Assembly (NCBI GenBank): GCA_951828585.1 | Contig: OX639991.1 | Coordinates: forward strand, 1,024,576 to 1,088,575 | From: Longimicrobiales bacterium | GTDB taxonomy: Bacteria; Gemmatimonadota; Gemmatimonadetes; Longimicrobiales; Gaopeijiaceae | Direction: 5' to 3' | Length of the DNA stretch: 64,000 nucleotides | Part shown: positions 25,600 through 33,535 of the stretch, in pieces | Layout of the letters: each line of letters opens with the position of its first letter | Numbering within the stretch: the stretch's first letter is position 1 | Position numbers and translations under genes: made by a program | The notes under the pieces: model-generated | Databases searched by the model: none | Told to the model about the DNA's origin: nothing | The model's input: only the letters and a program-made list of their open reading frames with translations

Positions 25600-27159
25600 T
25601 CAGGACTCCTTTCCATTCTGGGGAGTGTAGTACCCGGGCCCGCGGATGTTGGCGTGGTGGCCGGGGAGGGAGAGCGTGTACTGCTGGTCGTCGGCCTGGT
25701 CGAGGCCGGTCGCGAGGATGGACTTGACGGACTTGTAGCTCAGCGTGCCGATGTCCAGCGCGTGGCGGCAGGCGGCCTCCAGGCGCTCGGCGCCGTAGGC
25801 CCGCAGCAGTGCCTTGAGCCCGAGGCAGCTGCGGTAGCCCTGTTCGGGGTGGGGCCGGCTGTCGAGGAGTTGTTCGACGAACGCGGCCGTGTGCGATCCG
25901 GTCCTCTGTCCCCAGGCGATCAGTCGGGACGGCGTCCAACCCGCATGGGCGCGGTGCGAGGCGGGCATGTGCGACGGTTCGGTCGCGTATCCGCCCTTCC
26001 TGTGGACCCGTAGGTGCGCGGCCACCCGGCGGTACTTGTGGAAGATCTCGACGGTCTGGGCCGTGAGCCGAACGTCGACCTCGCAGCGGCCCAGCGGGTG
26101 GGGGACGCTGTAGAGCGCGTGCTCGACCTGGATGTGGTAGTCGATGTTGACCCGCGCCTTGCGCCACTCCGCGTATTCGTAGCGCTCGGCCGGAAGCGGC
26201 TTGAGCGCCGGCCGGTCGAGATCCTCGAACCAGCTGCGGCGGCTCCCATCGGTCTTGTCGAACGGCCGCTCGTTCAGCGCGGCCAGCAGCGGCGCGATGG
26301 CGTCGCGGAGTTCGCCGAGCGAGAAGAACGTATGGTTGCGCAGCGGCGCCATGACCCAGCGCTCGACGTGTTGGACTGCGGTTTCCGCCTTGGCTTTGTC
26401 CCGAGGTGCCCGGGGCCGCGCCGGCAGCACTGCGGTTCCGTAGTGGGTGGCCAGTTCCTGGTACGTCGGGTTCAAGTCCGGCTCGTAGCGGCTGGCCTTG
26501 TGGACCGCGGCCTTCTCGTTGTCCGGGATCACGAGTTCGGGCACCCCGCCCCAAAATTCGAACATCCGGACATGCGACATCGTCCAGTCCGGCAGGGACC
26601 GGCTCCGGGTCACGTCCACGAAGGTGTAGTTCGACGCGCCGAGGACACCGACGAAGACCATGACGTCCCGCGCCTCGCCGGTCTTCCGGTCCACGACTTC
26701 GAACTTCGGGCCCGCGTAGTCCACGAACGCCTTTTCGCCCGCCCGGTACACCTGCCGCATGACCACGTCGATCCGTCCCCGCCACGCCCTGTAGCGCTCG
26801 CAGAACCAGCTGTACCCGTAGCCGTTCGGATGCGCCGCCCGGTACTCCAGCCACAACAGCTGCAGCGTCACGCCCTTGTGGCGTTGAAGCTCCCGGTGAA
26901 CCTGCTCCCAGTTCGGCTCCGGCCGGGGAACCCGCGACGGTGGCAGGGGCGGGAACAGCGCCGCCTCAAGCGCGGCGTCGTCCAGCCCCTCCGGCAACGG
27001 CCAGGAGAAGCCCCCGGCGCTTGCCCGCCGCACGTAATCGCTCACCGTGCTGTTGGCGATGCCGAGCGATCTGGCGATCTCCCGGTGGCTGCGCCCGGCC
27101 TCGTACTTCAGACGCAGCACTTCTCGAATCTTCCGCATGGACAACCTCTTCTGTGACAC
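25600..27159 (-). CDS. istA: IS21 transposase IstA
   Basis: A 519-residue transposase. N-terminal helix-turn-helix (GRSHREIARSLGIANSTVSDYVRR), then an RNase H-fold core: KAFVDYAGPKFEVVD (first Asp), PELVIPDNEKAAVHKA (second Asp), PRDKAKAETAVQHVERWV (Glu). The C-terminal region (YEYAEWRKARVNIDYHIQVEHALYSVPH) matches IstA. The GTG at 27159 with GAGGAG upstream is preferred; an ATG 21 bases further in is possible. Intact. Confidence 0.92.
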   Translation of the reverse strand: MSQKRLSMRKIREVLRLKYEAGRSHREIARSLGIANSTVSDYVRRASAGGFSWPLPEGLDDAALEAALFPPLPPSRVPRPEPNWEQVHRELQRHKGVTLQLLWLEYRAAHPNGYGYSWFCERYRAWRGRIDVVMRQVYRAGEKAFVDYAGPKFEVVDRKTGEARDVMVFVGVLGASNYTFVDVTRSRSLPDWTMSHVRMFEFWGGVPELVIPDNEKAAVHKASRYEPDLNPTYQELATHYGTAVLPARPRAPRDKAKAETAVQHVERWVMAPLRNHTFFSLGELRDAIAPLLAALNERPFDKTDGSRRSWFEDLDRPALKPLPAERYEYAEWRKARVNIDYHIQVEHALYSVPHPLGRCEVDVRLTAQTVEIFHKYRRVAAHLRVHRKGGYATEPSHMPASHRAHAGWTPSRLIAWGQRTGSHTAAFVEQLLDSRPHPEQGYRSCLGLKALLRAYGAERLEAACRHALDIGTLSYKSVKSILATGLDQADDQQYTLSLPGHHANIRGPGYYTPQNGKES

Positions 27160-27344
27160 CCTCTTTCTCCTCGTCTCAAGGAACCTCTGGCGAGGATGGA
27201 AGAGGGTGTCGCTACAGCAGGTTCTCCAGCGCTCCTACTCGCTCACTCCAAGGTGATCGGCATGCTCTGGAATCACTGATCGGCATACTCTGGAATCGGT
27301 GATCGGCATGAAATGGAATCACTGATCGGCATGGGCCGGAATCA

Positions 27345-27650
27345 GCAGCTACTCAAGGACGGACCATCAGTATTCGGCCCTCCCGGCCCCCAGGGCCGCG
27401 CTACGGCCCTCACCATCCTCCTGCGGCCCTCACCCGGCCCTCACCAACCCCCTGCGGCCCTCACCCGGCCACTCACCAACCCCCTGCGGCCCTCCAGAGC
27501 CCCACACGGCCCTCCCAACCCCCCCCAGGGCCGCCTAGCTCTCCTCATCCCGAAGCAGAGCAACCACGGCCCTCCCCAACCCCCGCCACGGCCCTCCCAA
27601 CCCCCCACACCAGAGTACGAATTCGGAGCCCGGACCCATATCCGAAAACT
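27345..27650. repeat. Degenerate CGGCCCTC-rich tandem tract
   Basis: Between the IS21 end and the next operon, GCGGCCCTCACC, ACGGCCCTCCC and similar units recur about ten times with irregular 15-35 bp spacing. No gene or stable frame is evident. It may be a decayed intergenic repeat; function unknown. Confidence 0.5.
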
Positions 27651-27708
27651 GACTCAAACCCGAAAAAACAGACGTTTGTAACACTATTCGCGCGGGAACT
27701 GGACCGAG

Positions 27709-27746
27709 AAAAAACTCCCCCCGGGCAGGCCGAAGCCGCCGGGGGG
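27709..27746 (-). terminator. Rho-independent terminator of the secreted-protein operon
   Basis: Read on the minus strand: CCCCCCGG stem, an inner GGC-TTCG-GCC tetraloop hairpin, the matching CCGGGGGG arm, then AG and six T. It lies about 70 bp past the stop of the gene ending at 27818, in the right orientation to end that operon. Confidence 0.85.
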
Positions 27747-27817
27747 AACTGTGAAAACCGTAAACAGCGACCCCACGCCTGTAAAACCGACCCGGCCGGG
27801 CAAGGGGAGCCGCCTCT

Positions 27818-28306
27818 TCAGGTCCCCCAACACCGGTAGGTCCTCATCCCAAATTCTGGCCGTCGGGCGTGCTTCTTTTCTGTGCCCCAGATCACATGCC
27901 CCGAGAAGACTTTCCAGCAGGGTGGGGCAAGGTCGGTCCAAGACGCCTGGTATTTCATTTCGAACTCCCATTCCGCCCCCATGCTGAGGCATGTCATATC
28001 AGAGAACCATGGGTTCGTGACGTCGGCAATCTCATACTGCCCCTGTCCGTTCAACATCCATCTTTCCATCTGGACGGACAGTTCGTGTCCGGTCAGGATG
28101 TCCGCCCGGTGCTTCGGCCGTGCATGGAATGTCCACTCGTCCCCCGCTTTCTCGTCCCAAATCACTAGGTTGGCCCACATAAAACTGGAATTGCCGGGAC
28201 ACGCCCCGTCGGCGGGGGGACCTTGGCCGCGAAGCCCCTGCACGGATGGTCCTCCCACAGCCAGCACCGCCACCAGTACCGCGAGCCGCAATCTCTTCTT
28301 GTTCAT
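27818..28306 (-). CDS. Secreted hypothetical protein
   Basis: A 162-residue protein with a signal peptide (LRLAVLVAVLAVGGPSVQG) and a mature part rich in Trp and Cys (FMWANLVIWDEKAGDEW, NPWFSDMTCLSMGAEWEFEM, WTDLAPPCWKVFSGHVIWG), suggesting a small beta-rich, disulfide-bonded exported domain. No family recognised. It overlaps the upstream lipoprotein gene by ATGA (28303-28306), so the two are co-translated, and a strong terminator follows. Confidence 0.65.
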   Translation of the reverse strand: MNKKRLRLAVLVAVLAVGGPSVQGLRGQGPPADGACPGNSSFMWANLVIWDEKAGDEWTFHARPKHRADILTGHELSVQMERWMLNGQGQYEIADVTNPWFSDMTCLSMGAEWEFEMKYQASWTDLAPPCWKVFSGHVIWGTEKKHARRPEFGMRTYRCWGT

Positions 28307-28944
28307 CGGCCTTTCCCCTCGTTTCCGCTTTCGTACGACACCTGGACCCGCAGCGCCTCAATCATCATCTCCGCGAAGGCGATTTCGTCCTCCAGCGTAT
28401 CCCCGGCCCCAGACCACAGGTAAGGATACGACGGCGGGGAAGGCCCCTTCAGCTTCGCCAGATGCTTGCTAGCCTCTCGCAGCTGCTCCGCAGCCGGAAG
28501 CTGTTCCAGACGCGTGCGCTCGATAGCATTGGTCACGAACCCGATTTGGATCTTCGCGCGAGCCACCTCTTCGGCGAGGGACGTCGTACCGAAGTTATAC
28601 TCGGAAGCGGGTGGCGGATTTGAGCCCTCCATCTTCGCCAAATACTCGCGGGTCCATGCCAGCGTCAATTCGCGCTTGAGGCGCCTGGCCTCGGGCCGAT
28701 TCCGCTTTACGTCCTCAACCGTCCACCTGTGACCCCGACTGGTCAAGCTATGGGCCAGGGATGCATCGCCCGAGAGACTGAAGCCGCCATTCTCGTCGAA
28801 CGTTCCGTATTCTTCCTCAATGGACTGCAGGAGCTGCTCGTCCGCCGTCAGCACGGTGTCGTCCACGAGCTGTCCGCTATAGCCGTCAGCGCACGCGGCA
28901 AGCGCAACGGCCAGCAGCAGGGTGGCAAGGGTGGTGGTCTTCAT
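28303..28944 (-). CDS. Hypothetical lipoprotein
   Basis: A 213-residue predicted lipoprotein (ATLLLAVALAAC, Cys near residue 18) with a mostly helical, charged mature part (ADEQLLQSIEEEYG, AEEVARAKIQIGFVTNAIERTRLEQ, LEDEIAFAEMMIEALRVQ). AAGGAG precedes ATG 28944. First gene of a two-gene coupled operon with the secreted protein downstream. No known family. Its promoter must lie in the 127 bp between the start and the IS3 end at 29072. Confidence 0.65.
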   Translation of the reverse strand: MKTTTLATLLLAVALAACADGYSGQLVDDTVLTADEQLLQSIEEEYGTFDENGGFSLSGDASLAHSLTSRGHRWTVEDVKRNRPEARRLKRELTLAWTREYLAKMEGSNPPPASEYNFGTTSLAEEVARAKIQIGFVTNAIERTRLEQLPAAEQLREASKHLAKLKGPSPPSYPYLWSGAGDTLEDEIAFAEMMIEALRVQVSYESGNEGKGR

Positions 28945-29099
28945 GCTTTTTCTCCTTTGTCTTGGAGGCGGTGGTTTCGGGGTGAGGTCCCCAATGAATA
29001 CCGCCGACCTCCGGGTCGGGTACTTCCGATCTCCCATCATCATCGGCTTGACGGACGAGCCGACCGGAACCTGCCAACGACGTTGAGACACTTTCCGAT

Positions 29100-30137
29100 T
29101 CAGTTTAGTGAGCCCTCCTTTCCCCCGTTGGCCGGCTCTGCTCCATCGGCTGCCGTGACGGGGAGTGCGCGGTTGATCCAGACCTCCACCGGGAGTTCCG
29201 CAGCTCTCGGCGGGCCACCGACAAAGCGGTCGGGCCGGGCGGCGTAGGCCGCAGCCAGCACCTTCTGTCTGTGCTCGATGACCGCGGGGGCGCGGCCGAG
29301 ATGGACCTGTTCCGGCGTCAGCAAGCCGATGCCGCCGTGCCGGTGCTCGGTGTTGTACCACTGGAAGAACTCCCGGCAGAAGTCCTTCGCCTCCTCGATG
29401 TTGCCGAAGCGACCCGGGAAGCCCGGATGGTACTTGACGGTCTTGAAGTGCGCCTCCGAGTAAGGGTTGTCGTTCGAGACCCTGGGGCGGCCCAGCGACT
29501 GGGTGACGCCCAGGTCGGCCAGGAGCTGCGCCGTGCACTTGGCCGTCATGGGAGATCCCCGGTCCGAGTGCAGCGTGAGCACCCGGGGCTGCACACCGTG
29601 CTTGAGGCATGTCTCCCCGATCAAGTGTCCGGCCAAGCCGGCGGTCTCGCGCTCCGCCACCATCCATCCGGCGGCGTAGCGGCTGTAGATGTCCAGGATC
29701 ACGTACAGATAGAAGTACTGCCACTTCTCCGGCCCCAGCAGCCGGGTGATGTCCCAGGACCACACCTCGTTGGGTGCCCTGGCCACCACCTCGGGCTTCG
29801 GGTGGTTGGGATGGCTACGTTGCGCCCGGCGCTCGCGGACCGCCTGATTCTCGGCCAGGACGCGGTACATCGTCCGCTCCGAACACAGATAGACGCCCTC
29901 GTCCAGCAGCGTCGCGTACACTTCCGCGGGAGCACGGTCCGCGAAGCGCGGCGAGCACAGCACACCAAAGACCCCCGCCCGCTCCGTCGCGTCCAGGGCC
30001 CGGGCAGGAGCCGGCCGGGGCTGCCACTGCCCGGTCTTCGGCCTCCGGCGACGGTAGAACGTGGCGCGCGCAACCCCGAGGGCTTTGCACGCCGCGCGTA
30101 CGCCCACGTGCCCGGCCAAGCCTCTGGCCGCGCTCAA
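29100..30137 (-). CDS. IS3-family transposase OrfB
   Basis: A 345-residue DDE transposase: HTH_21-like N part (GVRAACKALGVARATFYRRRR), then catalytic residues in EVWSWDITRL (Asp), LTLHSDRGSPM (Asp) and NDNPYSEAHFKTVKY (Glu), and FFQWYNTEHRHGGIGLLTP at the end. It overlaps OrfA by ATGA at 30134-30137. Intact. Confidence 0.9.
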   Translation of the reverse strand: MSAARGLAGHVGVRAACKALGVARATFYRRRRPKTGQWQPRPAPARALDATERAGVFGVLCSPRFADRAPAEVYATLLDEGVYLCSERTMYRVLAENQAVRERRAQRSHPNHPKPEVVARAPNEVWSWDITRLLGPEKWQYFYLYVILDIYSRYAAGWMVAERETAGLAGHLIGETCLKHGVQPRVLTLHSDRGSPMTAKCTAQLLADLGVTQSLGRPRVSNDNPYSEAHFKTVKYHPGFPGRFGNIEEAKDFCREFFQWYNTEHRHGGIGLLTPEQVHLGRAPAVIEHRQKVLAAAYAARPDRFVGGPPRAAELPVEVWINRALPVTAADGAEPANGGKEGSLN

Positions 30138-30583
30138 GAGCGCTTCCCGTCCCCGGGGCTCACACCCAGCAGCCCCGCAACTTTTCCCTGGACATCGATG
30201 ATGATGCGCGCCTTGCGAAGTTCCTCGCGCAACCGCGCGTTCTCCCGCTCCAGCTTCCGCACCCTCTTCGCCTCACGCTTCCCGCCGGACGGCCTCGGGC
30301 CTCGCTTCTTCGCCAGCCTCCGCAGCGACCCTTCCCGCGCCGCCTTCCGCCACGACGACAAGTGCGAACTATACAGTCCTTCGCGCCGAAGCAGCTCTCC
30401 GATCTCGCCCGGTGTATCGCAGGCGTCCGCCTTCTCCACGATCGAAAGCTTGTACGCCGCCGTGAACCGCCGCCGCGTCGTCTTCGCCGCAACCTCCGGA
30501 TCCGGCCGGGCTGCCGCGCTTCGCTTGCCCTCCCCCGTGGAGAGGGGCGTTCCGTTCACCTTCATTCCTTCTCCTCGTGCCAT
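30134..30583 (-). CDS. IS3-family transposase OrfA
   Basis: A 149-residue protein with a helix-turn-helix (RRRFTAAYKLSIVEKADACDTPGEIGELLRREGLYSSHLSSWRK) and a leucine-zipper-like coiled coil (KRVRKLERENARLREELRKARII), the usual DNA-binding half of IS3 transposases. OrfB follows with a 4-bp overlap, so separate coupled translation is possible in addition to any frameshift product. Confidence 0.88.
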   Translation of the reverse strand: MARGEGMKVNGTPLSTGEGKRSAAARPDPEVAAKTTRRRFTAAYKLSIVEKADACDTPGEIGELLRREGLYSSHLSSWRKAAREGSLRRLAKKRGPRPSGGKREAKRVRKLERENARLREELRKARIIIDVQGKVAGLLGVSPGDGKRS

Positions 30584-30726
30584 CGTTCAACTCTCTGCCT
30601 CGCCCTACTCTAATCTCTTTCTCCTCTCGTGTCTCGCGTGTGTTGGCAGAGAGGGATCGTAAGCTCCCCTCCTATGTCCGAACAGCTGCGCCTCAGCGAG
30701 AGACTCGGTGAAGATTCCGCAGTTTC

Positions 30727-31137
30727 TTGGCACGAACGGTCCACCGGCGCGGGGACTCAACTCATGGAGAATCCGGGCGAGATACCCCTTCCCGGAGCCG
30801 GGCGGACAGGCGACGTAGTACTCACAAATCCACTGTTGTCGTCCGCTACCCCTGGCATCCGCTATGCGGTCGTGAGCTGGAAGTCTGCGGCCGCCACGTC
30901 CGGGGTGGCGAGGCGAGTTTTGTGGTGGTCCTGCCCGACGGGACCAGGACCGAGGTCCCGGAGTGGATGACGCAGGTGGACGCGAGCAGCGAAACCGAGT
31001 TGGTCTCGTCTCCGACGGTTTCCGTTTCGGCACTGGGAGCCCTGAGACGTCTCCTTGACGCCCAGATGGATCGCGGTGAGCCTTCTTCGGCCGATTTCGA
31101 TGATCCCGCTGTCCCGGCATCTGGAGACTTGCCATGA
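30727..31137 (+). CDS. DUF5372-like accessory protein of the recombinase element
   Basis: The conserved part starts near 30829 (KSTVVVRYPWHPLCGRELEVCG, then VVVLPDGTRTEVPEWMTQ) and ends in an ATGA overlap with the next small gene. Small proteins of this type precede recombinase genes in related elements (recalled as DUF5372). No start codon exists in frame inside the element's left end; the only in-frame ATG (30727) lies in the antisense of the interrupted host gene. If the element circularises, the right end supplies a ribosome-binding site and an in-frame ATG (33406), giving a protein of about 116 residues. Coordinates therefore show the open frame, not a proven start. Confidence 0.6.
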   Translation: MARTVHRRGDSTHGESGRDTPSRSRADRRRSTHKSTVVVRYPWHPLCGRELEVCGRHVRGGEASFVVVLPDGTRTEVPEWMTQVDASSETELVSSPTVSVSALGALRRLLDAQMDRGEPSSADFDDPAVPASGDLP

Positions 31138-31295
31138 AAGTTCTACAGCCGTTTCTGCCCCTGGGCTTCGGCTGCATCCATTGGGAGACCCTTTCGCCGG
31201 AGGTTCGGGCGAAGGTGCTGGAGCTATGGATCCAGCTTCTGGGCGAGCATCTGCTGCGCCGGGAGGGTTCGCAGGCCGGGGAAGAGGTCTCGTGA
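31134..31295 (+). CDS. Small protein of the recombinase element
   Basis: A 53-residue protein, MKVLQPFLPLGFGCIHWETL onward, with a helical second half (SPEVRAKVLELWIQLLGEHLLRREG). It overlaps the upstream gene by ATGA and the recombinase by GTGA, so it is embedded in a tightly coupled operon. Its position suggests a recombination accessory (directionality factor or partner), but nothing in the sequence proves this. Confidence 0.65.
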   Translation: MKVLQPFLPLGFGCIHWETLSPEVRAKVLELWIQLLGEHLLRREGSQAGEEVS

Positions 31296-33391
31296 TCCCG
31301 GCCAAGATCACGCCGAAGCACCTGAAGCGATCCGCCTACGTCTACATCCGCCAGTCGTCGCTCAGCCAGGTTCACGAGAACCTGGAGAGCAAGCGCCGAC
31401 AGTACGAACTGGCGGACCGGGCGCGCACACTGGGCTGGCGCCGGGTGGAAGTGGTGGACGAGGATCTGGGACGATCCGGATCGGGGCGGGTTGCGCGTCC
31501 CGGATTCCAGCGGTTGGTGTCCGCGGTCTGTCTTGAGGAGGTGGGTGCGGTGTTCGCCCTCGAAGCCTCGCGTCTGGCCCGCAACAACAGGGACTGGCAC
31601 CACCTGGTTGACCTGTGCGGACTGACCTCGACCCTGATCATCGACGCCGAAGGGGTCTACGATCCCCACCACTTCAACGACCGGTTGCTGCTGGGCCTCA
31701 AGGGCACCATGAGCGAGTGGGAGCTCGGGGTCATGCGCCAGCGGTCTCTGGTGGCCCTGCGCGAGAAGGCCGAACGCGGAGAACTCCATACGATGCTTCC
31801 AATCGGGTTCCTGAGGACCCGGGGCGACCGGTGCGAGATGGACCCGGACCGGCGGATCCGAAAGAGTATCGGACTCGTGTTCGAGAAGTTCGAGGAGCTG
31901 GGAAGCATACGGCAGGTCCTCCTCTGGTTCCGGCAGGAAGGAGTGGAGCTTCCCAGCGTCGAGTACGGGCCCTTCGGGCGCGGCGTGGTCTGGAAGCTCC
32001 CGGTCTATGGCTCGCTGCACAAGATCCTCACCAATCCCGTGTACGCAGGCGCCTACGCGTACGGGCGGACCCGCACGGAGACCACGATCGTGGACGGCCA
32101 GCCGAGAAGGCGCAGTGGGATCCAGGTGCCGCAGGACGAGTGGGCCGTCTTGATTCCCGAGCATCACGAGGGCTACATCGGGTGGGATCGGTATCAGGCG
32201 AACCAGAAGCGGATCGCGGAGAACGTGCACATGAAGGGATCCATGCGCCGCGGTGCTCCCCGCAAGGGCAGGTCGCTCCTTGCGGGGCTGCTTCGGTGCC
32301 GGCGCTGCGGACGCCGGCTCCATGTCACCTACAGTGGCACCAAGGGGCGCGTTGTCCGCTACGGTTGCCGTGGCGCGGCGATCAATCACGGAACGGGCTT
32401 CTGCATCTCGTTCGGCGGACTTGCCCCGGACCGAGCCGTGGAGGAAGCCGTTCTCGCCGTCATCCAGCCAGGTGCCCTGGAGGCTGCCATCAGGGCCGCG
32501 GAGCACGCCATGGCGGACCGGAAGCGGGACCGTGAGATCGTCGCGCTCAAGCTCGAGCAGGCCCGCTTCGAAGCGGAGCGCGCGCGACGGCAATACGACG
32601 CCGCGGAGCCGGAGAACCGTCTCGTAGCCAGCGAGCTCGAACGGCGCTGGAACCGGGCCCTGGAAGTGGTGGCCGAAGTCGAACGGGAGTGGGTAGCCGC
32701 CGAGGCTGGCGACCGCCATAAGGACGAGCGGATCGACCGCGAAGCTCTCCTGCAACTGGCAGAGGATCTCCCCGGCGTGTGGCACGATCCGGAGTCTGAC
32801 ATGCGGCTCAAGAAACGCATCGTCCGTACCCTGATCGAAGAGATCCTGGTCGATGTGGACGAGGAATCGGCCCGCATCCAAATGGTCGTTCGCTGGGCCG
32901 GCGGGCAGCACGCTCAACTCTCGGTCCGGAAGCGGCGCAAGGGACAACACCGCTATACGACGGACCGCAAGGTGGTGGAGATCGTAAGGGAACTCGCAGC
33001 CATGGTCCCGGACGGACAGATCGCACGGATCCTGAACCGCCTGGGCCTGAAGACGGGGCGAAACAACAGCTGGACGGCGGCCCGGGTCACCAGCCTGCGC
33101 AACTATAACGGCATCCCGGTCCATGACCCCGCGACCTGCCTGCAGGAGGGACTGCTCACCCTGCAAGAGGCAGCCGCTTCTCTGGACGTCAGCCCGCCAG
33201 TGGTCGGCAGGCTCCTCCGAAGAGGAATCCTGCCGGGCCGCCAGGTCGTACCCTACGCCCCGTGGACCATCCGGGCCGCAGACCTCCAAGAGCCCGCCGT
33301 CCAGGAGTACATCCGGCGCGTGCATGCCGGTAGAAACGCTCCGCGAACTCCAGATCCCGAACAACTAACTATCGATCCCACAAGCACATAG
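31292..33391 (+). CDS. Large serine recombinase
   Basis: A 699-residue site-specific recombinase starting at GTG 31292. The resolvase/invertase domain comes first: AYVYIRQSSLSQVHENLESK carries the nucleophilic Ser, VDEDLGRSGSG and ALEASRLARNNRDW follow, then the recombinase domain (RKSIGLVFEKFEELGSIRQVLLW) and a Cys-rich zinc ribbon (LLRCRRCGRRLHV...YGCRG) and a long coiled coil near residues 400-480. The C terminus has an extra MerR/excisionase-like helix-turn-helix (LTLQEAAASLDVSPPVVGRLLRRGILPG). It should catalyse integration and excision of the surrounding element. No lesion seen. Confidence 0.92.
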   Translation: MIPAKITPKHLKRSAYVYIRQSSLSQVHENLESKRRQYELADRARTLGWRRVEVVDEDLGRSGSGRVARPGFQRLVSAVCLEEVGAVFALEASRLARNNRDWHHLVDLCGLTSTLIIDAEGVYDPHHFNDRLLLGLKGTMSEWELGVMRQRSLVALREKAERGELHTMLPIGFLRTRGDRCEMDPDRRIRKSIGLVFEKFEELGSIRQVLLWFRQEGVELPSVEYGPFGRGVVWKLPVYGSLHKILTNPVYAGAYAYGRTRTETTIVDGQPRRRSGIQVPQDEWAVLIPEHHEGYIGWDRYQANQKRIAENVHMKGSMRRGAPRKGRSLLAGLLRCRRCGRRLHVTYSGTKGRVVRYGCRGAAINHGTGFCISFGGLAPDRAVEEAVLAVIQPGALEAAIRAAEHAMADRKRDREIVALKLEQARFEAERARRQYDAAEPENRLVASELERRWNRALEVVAEVEREWVAAEAGDRHKDERIDREALLQLAEDLPGVWHDPESDMRLKKRIVRTLIEEILVDVDEESARIQMVVRWAGGQHAQLSVRKRRKGQHRYTTDRKVVEIVRELAAMVPDGQIARILNRLGLKTGRNNSWTAARVTSLRNYNGIPVHDPATCLQEGLLTLQEAAASLDVSPPVVGRLLRRGILPGRQVVPYAPWTIRAADLQEPAVQEYIRRVHAGRNAPRTPDPEQLTIDPTST

Positions 33392-33535
33392 AAAGGTGGT
33401 GCAGTATGTCACTGGATCGGGCGGTCCCAGCAGGAGGATAGGAGCGTTCGTCGGCCCGAAGCGGGTGGCGAAGCGGCGTATGTCTTCCGGGAGATCATTC
33501 CACTCATCGTTCCAGCGATCTGGATACTCACTCAT

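Larger units (their letters stand above)
24385..27344. mobile_element. IS21-family element with multi-copy terminal repeats
   Basis: About 2.96 kb with istA and istB on the minus strand. The right end carries four units of TGATCGGCAT...GGAATC starting at 27254, 27277, 27300 and 27323, an exact 23-bp period. The left end has three inverted units, with GATCA at 24401, 24422 and 24445. Such multiple end repeats are typical of IS21. About 400 bp between the left units and the istB stop hold no gene. Boundaries are estimated from the outermost repeat units; no target duplication was identified. Confidence 0.8.
29072..30648. mobile_element. IS3-family insertion sequence (1.58 kb)
   Basis: Imperfect terminal inverted repeats TGCCAAC-N6-GAGACAC at 29072 (left) and the complement at 30648 (right) enclose an overlapping orfA/orfB pair on the minus strand. 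The right end cuts a sigma-54-type AAA+ gene. No target duplication is evident, so one flank may have been deleted after insertion. Confidence 0.8.
30799..33424. mobile_element. Serine-recombinase element inserted in a P-loop
   Basis: A 2.6-kb element bounded by the 7-bp direct repeat CGGGCGG (30799-30805 and 33418-33424). Excision with one copy kept restores an uninterrupted AAA+ frame. It carries three overlapping plus-strand genes: the DUF5372-like gene, a 53-codon gene (ATGA overlap) and a 699-residue serine recombinase (GTGA overlap). The element lies opposite in direction to the host gene. Serine recombinases integrate without target duplication beyond a shared core, as seen here. Confidence 0.85.
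30649..33535 (-). pseudogene. Sigma-54-type AAA+ protein, split by a recombinase element and truncated by IS3
   Basis: Coding DNA survives in two pieces: 33535-33418 (MSEYPDRWNDEWND...NAPILLLGPP) and 30805-30649 (GSGKGYLARILHELSPR...FTESLAEAQLFGHRRGAY). Removing the inserted element restores NAPILLLGPPGSGKGYLAR, a P-loop of the NtrC/sigma-54 activator type. A strong GGGAGGAG precedes the ATG at 33535, so the protein began only 37 residues before the P-loop, without a receiver domain. At the position of the sigma-54-contacting GAFTGA loop it reads GAYDPS before the IS3 end. The C-terminal two thirds are lost. Confidence 0.8.

Noticed and set aside
24830-26854. A 674-codon frame spanning istB and part of istA
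   Set aside because: Only the istB portion from ATG 25594 is real; upstream codons are the antisense-phase reading of istA in another frame.
27254-27344. Regularly spaced repeats that could be read as a short CRISPR array
   Set aside because: The units are IS21 terminal repeats, matched by inverted copies at the other end of the element; intervening sequences are too short for spacers and there are no cas genes.
30605-33364. A 919-codon open frame antiparallel to the serine recombinase
   Set aside because: It is a high-GC shadow. Only its last 60 or so codons (the AAA+ remnant) have recognisable protein motifs; the rest mirrors the recombinase gene.
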